A DNA stretch of 64,000 nucleotides from Amycolatopsis sp. GM8 (lineage in GTDB: Bacteria > Actinomycetota > Actinomycetes > Mycobacteriales > Pseudonocardiaceae). Location of the stretch: contig NZ_JAJKFK010000005.1 of the NCBI RefSeq assembly GCF_021653975.1, positions 433,696 through 497,695 of the forward strand, in the 5' to 3' direction. The position numbers and the translations under genes are program-made. The notes beneath the pieces were generated by a model. It did not search any database and was not told the origin of the DNA. It was given only the letters and a program-made list of their open reading frames with translations. This document shows positions 15,496 through 24,862 of the stretch, in pieces; the first letter of the stretch is position 1; each line of letters begins with the position of its first letter.

Positions 15496-17121
15496 ATGCT
15501 GTCTCGCTTATTGCGAATCGCGGCCGGAGTGCTCGCCGCGTCGCTTCTCGTCACCGGCTGCACGGCGACCGGCGCCCAGGACACGGGCGGTGCCGACGGC
15601 ACCGGAGGGACACTGAAGATCGCCATGTCCGCCGGCAACGTGCCCCAGCCCGAGGTCCTGCCGGACCAGGGGCAAGAGGGAATCCGGTTCGTGGCCAACA
15701 ACATCTACGACGGGTTGACCAGGCTGAACCTCGACCAGGCCAGCACACTGCCCACGCCGCAACCAGGCCTGGCGACCTCCTGGACACGCTCGGCCGACAA
15801 CCTGACCTGGACCTTCGTCCTCCGCCAGGGCGTCAAGTTCTCCGACGGCACGCCGTTCGATGCCGACGCCGTGCTGTTCAATCTGCGCCGGGCGAGCGAC
15901 AAGGGGTTCCAGTACTACAGCCCGATCGTCGCGGCGCGCACCGGCCCCTACTTCCAGCAGATCAAGAGCTACACGGCGGACAACGACCATCAGGTCTCCA
16001 TCACCACCAAGGCGCCGTATTCTTTTCTGCCCTACGATCTGCTGACCGTCTTCATCGCCAGCCCCACAGCGGTACAGAAATGGGGCAATGCCGACTACCT
16101 CAACCATGCCACCGGCACCGGTCCATTCGTGGTCGACAAATACGAGAACAACGTCGAGATGACCCTCAAACGCAATCCGGACTACTGGGATGGCCCGGCC
16201 AAACTCGACGAGATCGTGCTCTACCCGCAACCGGAAGCCTCCTCGCGGGTGGCGTCGCTGCAGTCCGGCGCCGTGAACTGGGCCGAGGTCCCTTCGCCGG
16301 ACTCGATTTCCCTCCTGAAAGGACAGGACTACCAGGTGTTCCTGGACGACGCGAGCCCGGCGGCGATCATGCCGCAGTTCAACATGTTCAGGGCCCCGTT
16401 CAAGGACAACCTCAAGCTGCGACAGGCACTCAACTACGCCCTCAACCGCGCCGCGACGGCTGCCACGATCAACAACGCCGGCGCGCCCGCGAACCAGTAT
16501 GTCGTCCAGGCCAGCCCGTACTACGTCAAGGACGAGCCGGGATACGCCTACGATCTCGCCAAGGCGAAGCAATTGCTCTCCGAAGCGGGATATGGGCCCG
16601 GCAAGGCGCCGTTGACCCTCAACATGGTCTACCCACCCGACGGTTCGGGCAACATGTTCCCCGGACCGATGGCCGAACAGATGCAGGCCGATTTCGGCGC
16701 CATCGGAGTCAAGCTCACGCTCACCCCACTGGAGTTCAACAGCTACCTGTCCATCTATGCCACCCCGGGTGGCCTCAGCGCGCCGCAGTGGTCGAAGTAC
16801 GACATCATCTGGGCGGCACCGGCCGCCGGCATGCTGCCCACCGGGTTCGCCAGGTTGAACCTCTGCTCGCTGGGCGGTGTCGCGAACGCCGTCGGCTACT
16901 GCGACCAGGCGGTCGACCAGGCCTACAACGCGGCGGCGGCGAGCTTCGACATCGACACCCAGAACAAGGACCTGCGACAGATGAACAAGGTCCTCCTGGA
17001 CGACGCGCCGGTGCTGTTCTGGATCAACGACCGGAACCTGCGGTCGATGGCGAGCACCGTGCACGGCTATGTCCAGGCTCAATCCCGGTGGGTCGACTTC
17101 ACGAAGATGTGGGTCGGCTGA
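15496..17121 (+). CDS. Peptide/opine-type ABC importer substrate-binding lipoprotein (SBP family 5)
   Basis: The 541-residue protein has a lipoprotein signal with lipobox LLVTGC (Cys22), then an SBP_bac_5 fold: LATSWTRSADNLTWTFVLRQ, GVKFSDGTPFDADAV, GTGPFVVDKYENN and LKRNPDYWDGPAKLDEI are diagnostic. It would capture oligopeptides, amides or other amphipathic solutes outside the membrane for the DppC/DppF-type proteins encoded next. The start has GAAGGA upstream. Codon 5 (15508-15510) is TTA. The stop overlaps the permease start by one base. Confidence 0.92.
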   Translation: MLSRLLRIAAGVLAASLLVTGCTATGAQDTGGADGTGGTLKIAMSAGNVPQPEVLPDQGQEGIRFVANNIYDGLTRLNLDQASTLPTPQPGLATSWTRSADNLTWTFVLRQGVKFSDGTPFDADAVLFNLRRASDKGFQYYSPIVAARTGPYFQQIKSYTADNDHQVSITTKAPYSFLPYDLLTVFIASPTAVQKWGNADYLNHATGTGPFVVDKYENNVEMTLKRNPDYWDGPAKLDEIVLYPQPEASSRVASLQSGAVNWAEVPSPDSISLLKGQDYQVFLDDASPAAIMPQFNMFRAPFKDNLKLRQALNYALNRAATAATINNAGAPANQYVVQASPYYVKDEPGYAYDLAKAKQLLSEAGYGPGKAPLTLNMVYPPDGSGNMFPGPMAEQMQADFGAIGVKLTLTPLEFNSYLSIYATPGGLSAPQWSKYDIIWAAPAAGMLPTGFARLNLCSLGGVANAVGYCDQAVDQAYNAAAASFDIDTQNKDLRQMNKVLLDDAPVLFWINDRNLRSMASTVHGYVQAQSRWVDFTKMWVG

Positions 17122-18026
17122 TGACTGCCGTGGAAAGCAGTTTCGCCGAGGCTGCCTGGCACAGCGAAGAGCCGGCCGTGTCGCCCAGGTCGTACTGGCG
17201 CGAGGTCGGTCAGCGGTACGTACGGAATGTCAGCGGAATGGTGGCGACCGGCGTACTCGCCGTGCTCGTCCTCTCCGCGATCTTCGCGCCGCTGCTGACG
17301 GGATACGACCCCGGCGCGAGTGATCCGCTGCACCGCTTGCTGCCGGTCGGGTCCAGCGGGCATCTGCTGGGCACAGACGAACTGGGCCGGGACATGACGG
17401 CGCGGCTGCTCTACGGCGGCAGGACTTCGCTTCTCAACGGATTCGTCCCGGTGCTGGGCGCCACGGTCGCCGGACTCGCCCTGGGCATGTGGGCCGGGCT
17501 CTCGCGGCCGCTGACGAGCAACGTGATCATGCGGTCGATGGACGTGCTCTATGCGTTCCCGGCGATTCTCCTGGCGATCTCGATCAGCACGTCTCTCGGG
17601 CCCGGGATCTCCAACGCGATGATCGCGACGACCATCATCTTCGTCCCGCCCGTCTGCCGCATTGCGCAGGCGGCGACCAGGGAAATCGCGGTGAAGGAAT
17701 ACGTCGAGGCGGCTCGGATGACCGGAGCAGGCACGGTACGGCTGGTCCGGACCCAGATCCTGCCCAACGTGTTCACCCCGGTCGCCGCCTATGCGTCCGG
17801 TCTGCTCGGCATCTCGATGATCATCGCGGCCAGCCTGAGCTTTCTCGGACTGGGAATTCAGCCGCCGACGCCGGAATGGGGATTCATGCTCCAGAGCTTG
17901 CGCGGCAGCATTTACGGCGCGGCGATCGTCGCGACGCTTCCGGGCGCGATGATCTTCCTCACCTCGATCGCGTTCAACCGGATGTCCGACGCATTCCAGG
18001 AGGCGATGAATGTCCGGTCCTCGTGA
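17121..18026 (+). CDS. ABC importer permease, DppC/OppC type
   Basis: The 301-residue membrane protein has an N-terminal cytoplasmic tail, an early transmembrane helix (VATGVLAVLVLSAIFAPLL), then the OppC N-terminal motif HLLGTDELGRDMTARLLYGGRTSL and about five further helices. The EAA loop reads EYVEAARMTGAGTVRLVRTQILPN. It pairs with the DppB-type permease encoded 4.3 kb downstream, past the amidase and regulator. Translation is coupled to both neighbours (1-bp and 17-bp overlaps). Confidence 0.92.
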   Translation: MTAVESSFAEAAWHSEEPAVSPRSYWREVGQRYVRNVSGMVATGVLAVLVLSAIFAPLLTGYDPGASDPLHRLLPVGSSGHLLGTDELGRDMTARLLYGGRTSLLNGFVPVLGATVAGLALGMWAGLSRPLTSNVIMRSMDVLYAFPAILLAISISTSLGPGISNAMIATTIIFVPPVCRIAQAATREIAVKEYVEAARMTGAGTVRLVRTQILPNVFTPVAAYASGLLGISMIIAASLSFLGLGIQPPTPEWGFMLQSLRGSIYGAAIVATLPGAMIFLTSIAFNRMSDAFQEAMNVRSS

Positions 18027-18993
18027 CAAGGAATCCGAACTCCTCGCGGTCGCCGATCTGCACAAGACCTTTCGCCTCCGCGGCGGCCGGGAGGCCTCGG
18101 CCGTCGATGGCGTCACGATGAGCGTCGCGGCCGGTGCCACCCTGGGCATCGTCGGTGAATCGGGATGCGGCAAGTCCACCCTCGCCAGGATGATCGTCGG
18201 GCTGGTACAGCCGGATCGCGGCCGGATCAGCTTCGACGGGAAGCCGTTACCCGCCGAGCGATCGGGCGAGGCCCGGCGTGACATCCAGATGGTGTTCCAG
18301 GATCCTTACTCCGCGCTGAACCCGAAGGCGTCGGTGGGTGACAGCGTCGGGCTGGCGCTTCGGGTGCACGGCCACGACCGGGCGGAGACCCGGCGCCGGG
18401 TGCGCGCCCTGCTCGATCAGGTCGGTCTGCACGCCAACCACGCCTCCTACTACCCTCACCAGCTCAGCGGGGGTCAGCGGCAGCGGGTCAACATCGCCCG
18501 TGCGCTCGCGCTCGACCCGAGGCTGGTGGTCTGCGACGAGGCGGTGTCCGCGCTGGACAAGTCCGTCCAGGCCCAGATTCTCGCCCTGCTGCGTGAGCTG
18601 CGCACCGAGAAGAACCTGAGCTTCGTGTTCATCAGCCACGACCTCAACGTCGTGGAGTACATGAGTGATCAGGTCGCGGTCATGTATCTCGGCAGGATCG
18701 TCGAAACCGGTACCCCGGCACAGCTCTACCGCCGGCCGCTGCATCCCTACACGAAGGCGCTGCTCGCCTCTGTTCCCCAGCTGGGGACCAAGGTGCGCGA
18801 ACCGCCGGTGGTCGACGGCGACGTGCCGAGCCCGCTGGACCCGCCGAGCGGGTGCCGGTTCCGTACTCGATGTCCACATGCGACGGAGATCTGCGCCGCC
18901 ACCACCCCGCGACTGGAAGAACACGACCAGGGCCAGCGGGTCGCGTGCCATCTCTACCCACCACAAGGAGAAGCACATGTTCGTCGTTCCTGA
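18010..18993 (+). CDS. ABC importer ATPase, DppF/OppF type
   Basis: The 327-residue ATPase has Walker A GESGCGKST, Q-loop VFQDPYSALNPKA, signature LSGGQRQRV, Walker B LVVCDEA and the switch His in FISHD. The C-terminal oligopeptide extension with a Cys cluster (CRFRTRCPHATEIC) is present. It forms a heterodimer with the DppD-type ATPase encoded at 21.4 kb. The D-loop region reads SALDKSVQ where SALDVSVQ is usual, a conservative oddity. It overlaps the permease by 17 bp and the amidase by 17 bp. Confidence 0.92.
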   Translation: MSGPRDKESELLAVADLHKTFRLRGGREASAVDGVTMSVAAGATLGIVGESGCGKSTLARMIVGLVQPDRGRISFDGKPLPAERSGEARRDIQMVFQDPYSALNPKASVGDSVGLALRVHGHDRAETRRRVRALLDQVGLHANHASYYPHQLSGGQRQRVNIARALALDPRLVVCDEAVSALDKSVQAQILALLRELRTEKNLSFVFISHDLNVVEYMSDQVAVMYLGRIVETGTPAQLYRRPLHPYTKALLASVPQLGTKVREPPVVDGDVPSPLDPPSGCRFRTRCPHATEICAATTPRLEEHDQGQRVACHLYPPQGEAHVRRS

Positions 18994-20533
18994 CACCGGT
19001 CAGATCATCGAGGTCGCGCGAAAACTGGGGATTCACGTGACCGCCGAGGAGGCGGTCATCTACCGCGAATTCCTCGAGGTGCAACTGGCCGCACGAGATG
19101 ATTTCGTCCAGTCCAGAATCGAGGAGGAACGTCCGCCGCTGCTGTATCCGGCACGCGAGCCGGGCTACCGCCCGAACCGGGCGGAAGATCCGCTGAACGC
19201 CTGGACCTGGAAATGCCGGATCGAGGGTGCCGGCGAGGGAATCCTGGCCGGCCGGACGATCAGCTACAAGGACCAGGTGGCGATCGCCGGGATGCCGATG
19301 AGCATCGGGTCCTTCGCCTTGGACGGATTCATCCCCGATTTCGACGCGACGATCGTCACCCGGGTGCTCGCCGCGGGTGGCACGGTGACCGGTCACAACA
19401 TCCAGAACGGCCTGGGCGGCGGATTCGGCATCGGCGGCGGTATCGGCGACTACGGCCGCCCGCTCAATCCCCACAACCCCGACCATGTCACCGGTGCCTC
19501 GTCGGCGGGCTCCGCGATCGCGGTCGCCGTGTCCGATGTCGACATCTCGTTCGGCGGCGACCAGGGTGGCTCGATCCGCATCCCCGCCGCCATGACCGGC
19601 ACGATCGGGCTCAAGCCGACCTTCGGCCTGGTGTCCCATTTCGGTGTCGGCTTCGGCACCGACCAGAGCATCGACCACACCGGACCGATGGCCCGCACGT
19701 CGGCGGACGTCGCGGCCGCACTCCAGGCCACCGCGGGATACGACGGGTACGACCCGAGGCAGGGCCGCGATGTCCCCGAATCGATGGACGTGCTGACCGG
19801 TCTGGACCACGGCGTGCAAGGCCTGCGGATCGGCGTGCTCGAAGAAGGTTTCCACGACGTGTCGCCCGAGGTGAACGACCTGGTAGTGGCCGCGATCGAG
19901 GTGCTGGCCGAGCAAGGTGCCGTGGTCTCGAAGATTTCCGTGCCGGCGCACGCGACGGCGGGTATCGCGCAGGCAGCGCTGATGCCCGAGGGATCGCGGG
20001 CATTGTTCGAAACCGGGTTCTACGGTGCGTTCACCAAGACCTATTATCCGGCGACGCTGCTGGCCGCGGTGCACCGGCTCTGGACCGAACAGCCGGATCT
20101 GCTGGCGCCACGCACGAAGCTGGGGTACATCGAAGCGGAGTTCACCCGGCGCACCTATCACGGCCGGGTCTACGCGAAAGCGCAGAACAGCCGGCCGTAC
20201 TACGTCAAGCAGTTCGCCAAAGCCTTCGCGGAGGTGGACGTGCTGGTGATGCCGACCTGCCCGGAAACCGCGCCCGTCTACGAGGCGCCCGGAAGCTACC
20301 TGGAAGCGCTGCGCCACGACTTGATCACGAGCGCCCGGACCGCCGCGCGCAATACCTTCACGTACAACTACACCGGGCATCCCGCGCTGGCCGTGCCCGT
20401 GGGAAAATTGAGCGGCCTGCCGGTCAGTATGCAACTGGTCGGGCGGTTCTTCGACGATCCTCTGCTGCTCCGGGTCGCGTACGCGTACGAGCATTCGGTC
20501 GACTGGGACGCGATCATCGCGGTGGGGTCATGA
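18977..20533 (+). CDS. Amidase-signature family enzyme (Rhodococcus-amidase-like)
   Basis: The 518-residue enzyme has the Ser-cisSer-Lys triad of the amidase signature family: Lys98 in SYKDQ, Ser175 in GASSAGSA and nucleophile Ser199 in GGDQGGSIRIPAA. The 24-residue spacing between the two serines is the family spacing. Its size and N-terminal helical extension resemble the Rhodococcus enantioselective amidases linked to nitrile pathways, but no nitrile hydratase gene is present. It would release ammonia or an amine from an amide, perhaps the solute imported by the surrounding transporter. AAGGAG precedes the ATG. Confidence 0.9.
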   Translation: MFVVPDTGQIIEVARKLGIHVTAEEAVIYREFLEVQLAARDDFVQSRIEEERPPLLYPAREPGYRPNRAEDPLNAWTWKCRIEGAGEGILAGRTISYKDQVAIAGMPMSIGSFALDGFIPDFDATIVTRVLAAGGTVTGHNIQNGLGGGFGIGGGIGDYGRPLNPHNPDHVTGASSAGSAIAVAVSDVDISFGGDQGGSIRIPAAMTGTIGLKPTFGLVSHFGVGFGTDQSIDHTGPMARTSADVAAALQATAGYDGYDPRQGRDVPESMDVLTGLDHGVQGLRIGVLEEGFHDVSPEVNDLVVAAIEVLAEQGAVVSKISVPAHATAGIAQAALMPEGSRALFETGFYGAFTKTYYPATLLAAVHRLWTEQPDLLAPRTKLGYIEAEFTRRTYHGRVYAKAQNSRPYYVKQFAKAFAEVDVLVMPTCPETAPVYEAPGSYLEALRHDLITSARTAARNTFTYNYTGHPALAVPVGKLSGLPVSMQLVGRFFDDPLLLRVAYAYEHSVDWDAIIAVGS

Positions 20534-21369
20534 TCGCCCCAGCTGGCGAAACCCTGCCGCGACCGGCCGGACATGCGCGGATAACACGCGATGCTGACGA
20601 TTCGGCCATGACCACTCACAGAACGTCTCGAACGCCGCAGAGCCGGGCAGAAGTAGCGCGCCGGGTACGTGATTCATTGCGCCGTGACATCCGGTCCGCG
20701 CGCTACCCGGACGGGTTGCTGCCGTCGGAATCGACGCTGATGGCCAGCGAACACGCAAGTCGCACGGCCGTGCGGATGGCCCTCGATCTTCTTCGTACGG
20801 AGGGACTGGTGAAACGGGTACAGGGGGTCGGCACGATTGTCACCGCGGACCGGCAGCGCCCCGTGTCGCTGGGACCCAACCGTGGCGTGGCCGGGCCGCG
20901 CCGGGACCGTGACGACGTGAGCCATGAGGTGCTGTCGGTCTCCGCCGAGGTCGCGTCGCCCAGTGTGGCGGCGCAACTGGAGATCGATCCGCGGGACCGC
21001 GTCGTCTTCATCGAGCGGATGACCCGTCAGTACGGCCGGGCCGTCTCACTCGCCTCGATCTGGCTTCCGTTCGTGCTGGCCGAGCCGATCCTCGACGGTG
21101 CCGTGGACCTGCCCGACATCGGTTTCTTCGAGGTGATCGAACTGGGGCTCGGCCTGGAAATCGCCGGGTCCGAACACTCCGTCGAGGCCACCGCGGCGGA
21201 TGAGGCGGTGGCCCGCGTACTCGCCGTACCGACCGGAACCCCACTCCTCTTGCTCGGCACCCTGATCCGCGTGACCGGGGGCCGCCCGGCGGCGCTGGCC
21301 TACTCGCGCGGCCGCGCCGACGGTGTCCGGCTCGAATTCCAGACGACCCGCCCGCCCAGCAACCCGTGA
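20530..21369 (+). CDS. GntR-family regulator with UTRA domain
   Basis: The 279-residue reading (or 253 residues from ATG 20608) has a GntR winged helix (AEVARRVRDSLRRDIRSARYPDGLLPSESTLMASEHASRTAVRMALDLLRTEGLV) and a C-terminal UTRA ligand-binding domain (HEVLSVSAEVASPSVAAQLEIDPRDRVVFIERM...GTPLLLLGTLI). HutC-type regulators of this class sense small catabolites. The first ATG overlaps the amidase stop as ATGA; ATG 20608 gives a more usual N-terminus, so the true start is uncertain. It sits between the two halves of the importer operon and probably represses it. Confidence 0.86.
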   Translation: MIAPAGETLPRPAGHARITRDADDSAMTTHRTSRTPQSRAEVARRVRDSLRRDIRSARYPDGLLPSESTLMASEHASRTAVRMALDLLRTEGLVKRVQGVGTIVTADRQRPVSLGPNRGVAGPRRDRDDVSHEVLSVSAEVASPSVAAQLEIDPRDRVVFIERMTRQYGRAVSLASIWLPFVLAEPILDGAVDLPDIGFFEVIELGLGLEIAGSEHSVEATAADEAVARVLAVPTGTPLLLLGTLIRVTGGRPAALAYSRGRADGVRLEFQTTRPPSNP

Positions 21370-21376
21370 GGCCCCG

Positions 21377-22381
21377 TTGACTGCCGAACTCACCGCCCCG
21401 CCGCGCGACATCGCGCTGGGGCTGCGAAACCTCACCACCGAATTCCGGACTCACGACGGCCCGCTTCGCGCCGTCAACCAGGTGACGCTCGACGTGTACC
21501 GCGGCCGGGCACTGGCGATCATCGGGGAATCCGGATCGGGAAAGAGCGCACTGCTGCGATCGGTGCTCGGGCTGCTGCCCAGGTCGGCGAAGATCACCGG
21601 GAACGTGTTTCTCGACGGACGCGATCTCCTCGCGGTCCGGCGAAAGGAACGGGAAGCCGTTCGGGGATCCCGGATCGGGATGATCTTCCAGGACCCGCTG
21701 ACGGCGCTGGATCCGGTCTTCACGATCGGCCGGCAGCTCACCGAGACGCTGCGCCGGCACCACCGGCTCCGCGAGCCGGCCGCCCGGTCGCGGGCGCTCG
21801 AACTTCTCGAAGCCGTCCGGATACCCGCGCCGGAACACCGGTTCAACGCCTATCCCTTCGAACTGAGTGGTGGCATGCGGCAACGGGTGGTGATCGCGAT
21901 GGCGCTCGCCGGTGAGCCCGAGATCCTGCTCGCCGACGAGCCCACGACCGCGCTGGACGCGACGGTCCAGGCACGCGTCATGGCGCTCATCGCGTCGATC
22001 CAGCAGGAGCGGACCATGGCCATGGTCATCGTGACGCACGATCTCGCCGCCGCTTCCCAGGTCGCGGACGACATCGCGGTGATGTACGCGGGACGTGTCA
22101 TCGAACAGGGCCCGGTGGCCGACGTCATCGGCTCGCCGGCGCATCCCTACACCCGAGGCCTGCTCGGCGCCAATGTCCAAGCCGGACAGACGCGGCCGCC
22201 GGCGATCATCCCGGGCGCGCCACCGAACCTGGCCCGGCTGCCCCCCGGCTGCTCGTTCGCGCCCCGCTGCGCCGAATCGAAACCCGCCTGCTGGACGAAC
22301 GGGTTCCCCACCGCACGCGCGCGCAGCCGGACGCACTGGGCGGCGTGCCTCAACGTGCCGGGCCCGGGAGGCACCCGGTGA
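21377..22381 (+). CDS. ABC importer ATPase, DppD/OppD type
   Basis: The 334-residue ATPase has Walker A GESGSGKSA (Ala instead of the usual Thr/Ser at the last position), Q-loop IFQDPLTALDPV, signature LSGGMRQRV, Walker B ILLADEPTTALDA and switch VTHD. The C-terminal Cys motif is CSFAPRCAESKPAC. The TTG start is preceded by GTGAGG; no ATG occurs before the Walker A region. It completes the importer with the DppB-type permease that overlaps it by 4 bp. Confidence 0.88.
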   Translation: MTAELTAPPRDIALGLRNLTTEFRTHDGPLRAVNQVTLDVYRGRALAIIGESGSGKSALLRSVLGLLPRSAKITGNVFLDGRDLLAVRRKEREAVRGSRIGMIFQDPLTALDPVFTIGRQLTETLRRHHRLREPAARSRALELLEAVRIPAPEHRFNAYPFELSGGMRQRVVIAMALAGEPEILLADEPTTALDATVQARVMALIASIQQERTMAMVIVTHDLAAASQVADDIAVMYAGRVIEQGPVADVIGSPAHPYTRGLLGANVQAGQTRPPAIIPGAPPNLARLPPGCSFAPRCAESKPACWTNGFPTARARSRTHWAACLNVPGPGGTR

Positions 22382-23322
22382 CCAGGTTCATCGCCGGCCG
22401 GCTGCTGGCCGCCGTCCCGCTGCTGGTCGGGATCTCGCTGGTCATCTTCGTGCTGATGCAGGTGCTGCCCGGAAACGAGGTCGCCTCGATCCTGCCGCCG
22501 GGCGCCGGCCCCGAGGAGACCGCCGCACTGCGGCATTCACTGGGTCTCGACCAGTCGTTGCCGCTCCGATTCTGGACCTGGCTGACGAACCTGTTCACCG
22601 GAAACCTCGGATATTCGGCGGTCCAGCAGCGAACGGTGAGCTCGCTCATCGCCGCGGCCTGGCTGAACACCGCGATCCTCGCCCTGTGTACCGCCGCTTT
22701 CGGCATCCTCAGCGGCGTCGCCCTCGGCGTCACCGCCGCCTATCACCGCGGCAAGTGGATCGACCGCCTGCTGTCCGGCGTGTCCCTGACCGGGCTGAGC
22801 GTTCCGTCGTTCTGGCTGGCGATCGTCCTGCTCGGTATCTTCGGCGCGACACTGCGGCTGCTGCCGACACAGGGAACCGGGCTCGGCGACGGGGCGGGAT
22901 CCTTCATCCTGCATCTGATCATGCCGATGGTCGCCGGTGGCCTGGTGACCCAGGGGCTCACCGCGAAGGTCGCCAGAGCGGCGATGATCGAGGCACTGGA
23001 CGCCGAGTACGTCGAGACGTTGCGGGCCAAGGGACTGCGCGTCCCGCGCATACTGTGGCACGCGTTCAAGAACTCGCTGAACCCCGTGCTCGCCACGTCC
23101 GGCCTGCAGCTCGGCTACCTGCTCGGCGGGCAGGTGCTCATCGAAACGATCTTTTCCTGGCCGGGCATGGGCAAGCTGGTCTACGCGGCGATCGGCGCCC
23201 GGGACCTGCAGACGGTTCAGGGTGCGATGCTCGTCATCGCCGCCACGTTCGTCGTCCTCAATCTCGTCGTCGACATCGTGCAGGCGGCCGTCAATCCGGT
23301 TCTGCGGGGATCGCACGGATAA
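22378..23322 (+). CDS. ABC importer permease, DppB/OppB type
   Basis: The 314-residue permease starts at a GTG overlapping the ATPase stop (GTGA) and shows six predicted helices. The DppB N-terminus reads TRFIAGRLLAAVPLLVGISLVIFVLMQVLPGN, the first periplasmic loop has RHSLGLDQSLPLRFW, and the EAA loop is EYVETLRAKGLRVPRILWHAFKNSLNP. The C-terminal FSWPGMGKLVYAAIGARD is diagnostic. It is the partner of the DppC-type permease at 17.1 kb. Confidence 0.92.
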   Translation: MTRFIAGRLLAAVPLLVGISLVIFVLMQVLPGNEVASILPPGAGPEETAALRHSLGLDQSLPLRFWTWLTNLFTGNLGYSAVQQRTVSSLIAAAWLNTAILALCTAAFGILSGVALGVTAAYHRGKWIDRLLSGVSLTGLSVPSFWLAIVLLGIFGATLRLLPTQGTGLGDGAGSFILHLIMPMVAGGLVTQGLTAKVARAAMIEALDAEYVETLRAKGLRVPRILWHAFKNSLNPVLATSGLQLGYLLGGQVLIETIFSWPGMGKLVYAAIGARDLQTVQGAMLVIAATFVVLNLVVDIVQAAVNPVLRGSHG

Positions 23323-23336
23323 GAATGGAATCCCAC

Positions 23337-24107
23337 ATGCCGTCAGTGTTCGTCACAGGCGCGTCCAGAGGTATCGGACGGATCGTCGCGCTCGAGTTCG
23401 CGAGGAGGGGCTACCGTGTCGTGGCCACCGCACGTGACCCCGGCGCACTCGCCGGACTCGACGTCGACCAGAAGCTACAACTCGACGTGACCGATCAGGA
23501 GACCGTCGACAGCGCAGTGTCCGCGGCGGGCGAGATCGACATCCTGGTGTCGAACGCCGGTGCGCCGATCATCTGGGGCGCCGTCGAGGCGACTCCGCCG
23601 GAAGCACTCGAACTGCTGTACGCCCACAACACCTCGGGAACCATCCGGGTCGTGCAAGCGGTCCTGCCGCAGATGCGCCGGCGCCGGTCCGGTCGCCTGC
23701 TGTTCGTGTCGGGTGTCCTCGGCAGGGTCGTCCGGCCGGGCAGTTCCGGTTACGCAGCAACGAAATGGGCGCTGGAAGCACTCGTCGAAGCACTGGCGAC
23801 AGAGGTGCGCCACTGGGGCATCCGGGCCACTTTGCTGCAGCCCAACACCGTCAGCTCGGGCGCCCTGCACAACGCGCGTACCTACAGCATGCGTGACGAT
23901 CCCTATGCGGGCCTGTTCGCTCAGCTCGGCATCAATCCCGCCACGATGCTGAGTGCGAGGGAGGTCGGCGTGGCCATCGCCGACGCGGCCGAACTCGACG
24001 ACCCGCCGTTGCGGCTGCCGATCGGCGACCGGGCCCGTGCGATCCTGGCGGCGCACCGGGCCGCGGTGACCGACAGCCCGTTCTTGCCGATCCACCTGGA
24101 CTGGTGA
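23337..24107 (+). CDS. Short-chain dehydrogenase/reductase
   Basis: The 256-residue SDR has the cofactor motif VTGASRGIGR at the extreme N-terminus, SNAGAP, Ser in FVSGVLG and YAATK as catalytic residues. It resembles retinol-dehydrogenase-like or cyclopentanol-type classical SDRs; substrate unknown. An in-frame ATG 12 bp upstream is possible, but GGA at 6-bp spacing favours the one used. It is the last gene of the importer-amidase module and converges on the TetR gene with a 3-bp gap. Confidence 0.87.
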   Translation: MPSVFVTGASRGIGRIVALEFARRGYRVVATARDPGALAGLDVDQKLQLDVTDQETVDSAVSAAGEIDILVSNAGAPIIWGAVEATPPEALELLYAHNTSGTIRVVQAVLPQMRRRRSGRLLFVSGVLGRVVRPGSSGYAATKWALEALVEALATEVRHWGIRATLLQPNTVSSGALHNARTYSMRDDPYAGLFAQLGINPATMLSAREVGVAIADAAELDDPPLRLPIGDRARAILAAHRAAVTDSPFLPIHLDW

Positions 24108-24110
24108 CGG

Positions 24111-24839
24111 TCACCCGGCGCCGAGTCGCAGGACGGCGGTGAACAGGTCGGTGCCGCGCTGCAGCAGGGTGGTCGGATCCTCGTCGCGGGCGAACGCGTG
24201 CGCCGCCTCCCGCACCAACGGGTAGCGCTCGGACGGCAGGTCGCTCAAGGACTCCCACTGCGCGCGGAGCTGTGCGTCGGCGGAGATGTCGTTGTCCGGG
24301 TCGCCCCGGCACGCGAGCGCCAGCATGAACACGCCCTGGCTGATCAGGAAGGAGAGCTGCACGGCCGCGACGCCCTTGATGCCGACGCCGGCGAATTGGC
24401 GCAGGGTGCGCTCGAAGTTGTCCAGTGCCTCGTCGTTGAGATGTGCGCTACTCGAACCCGACACCTGCGCCTGGGCCAGCACAGTGATGTCGCGGTGGTG
24501 CCGGACGAGCACACTGACCACCGAACTGATCAGGAGGTCCAGCCAGCTCGGTGCATTCGGTTCGCGGGCGGCCGCCTGCTTTTCCCGCTCAGCAAGGAAT
24601 TCCTCGTGAATGAGGCCGGTGACCGCGTCGAGGACGGCCCGCTTGTCCGGAAAGTACCGGTAGACCGCCATCGCGGTCATCCCGGTTTCGGCGGCCAGCC
24701 GGCGCATGGTCAGCCCGGGCAGCCCGTCGGCATCGATCAGCCGGAGCGCGATGACGGTCAACTCCCTGGCCCGCGCCGCGTGGTCCAGTCCGGCCCGCGG
24801 CCACGCAGGCGACTTCCCCGGCTCAGCCATGCGGCGCAT
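24111..24839 (-). CDS. TetR-family regulator divergent from epoxide hydrolase
   Basis: The 242-residue regulator carries an AcrR/TetR helix-turn-helix (LTMRRLAAETGMTAMAVYRYFPDKRAVLDAV) and a TetR_C_11-like C-terminal domain. Upstream in-frame codons extend through the palindrome at 24863-24897, so the start is placed at the ATG downstream of it (MRRMAEPGK); the ATG nine bases later is equally possible. It probably represses the divergent epoxide hydrolase and itself, with an epoxide or its precursor as inducer. Confidence 0.87.
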   Translation of the reverse strand: MRRMAEPGKSPAWPRAGLDHAARARELTVIALRLIDADGLPGLTMRRLAAETGMTAMAVYRYFPDKRAVLDAVTGLIHEEFLAEREKQAAAREPNAPSWLDLLISSVVSVLVRHHRDITVLAQAQVSGSSSAHLNDEALDNFERTLRQFAGVGIKGVAAVQLSFLISQGVFMLALACRGDPDNDISADAQLRAQWESLSDLPSERYPLVREAAHAFARDEDPTTLLQRGTDLFTAVLRLGAG

Positions 24840-24862
24840 CGTAGCCGACTCGACGCCGTTCA

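Noticed and set aside
18977-20533. Nitrile degradation cluster
   Set aside because: The amidase resembles nitrile-pathway amidases, but no nitrile hydratase subunits or aldoxime dehydratase are encoded nearby.
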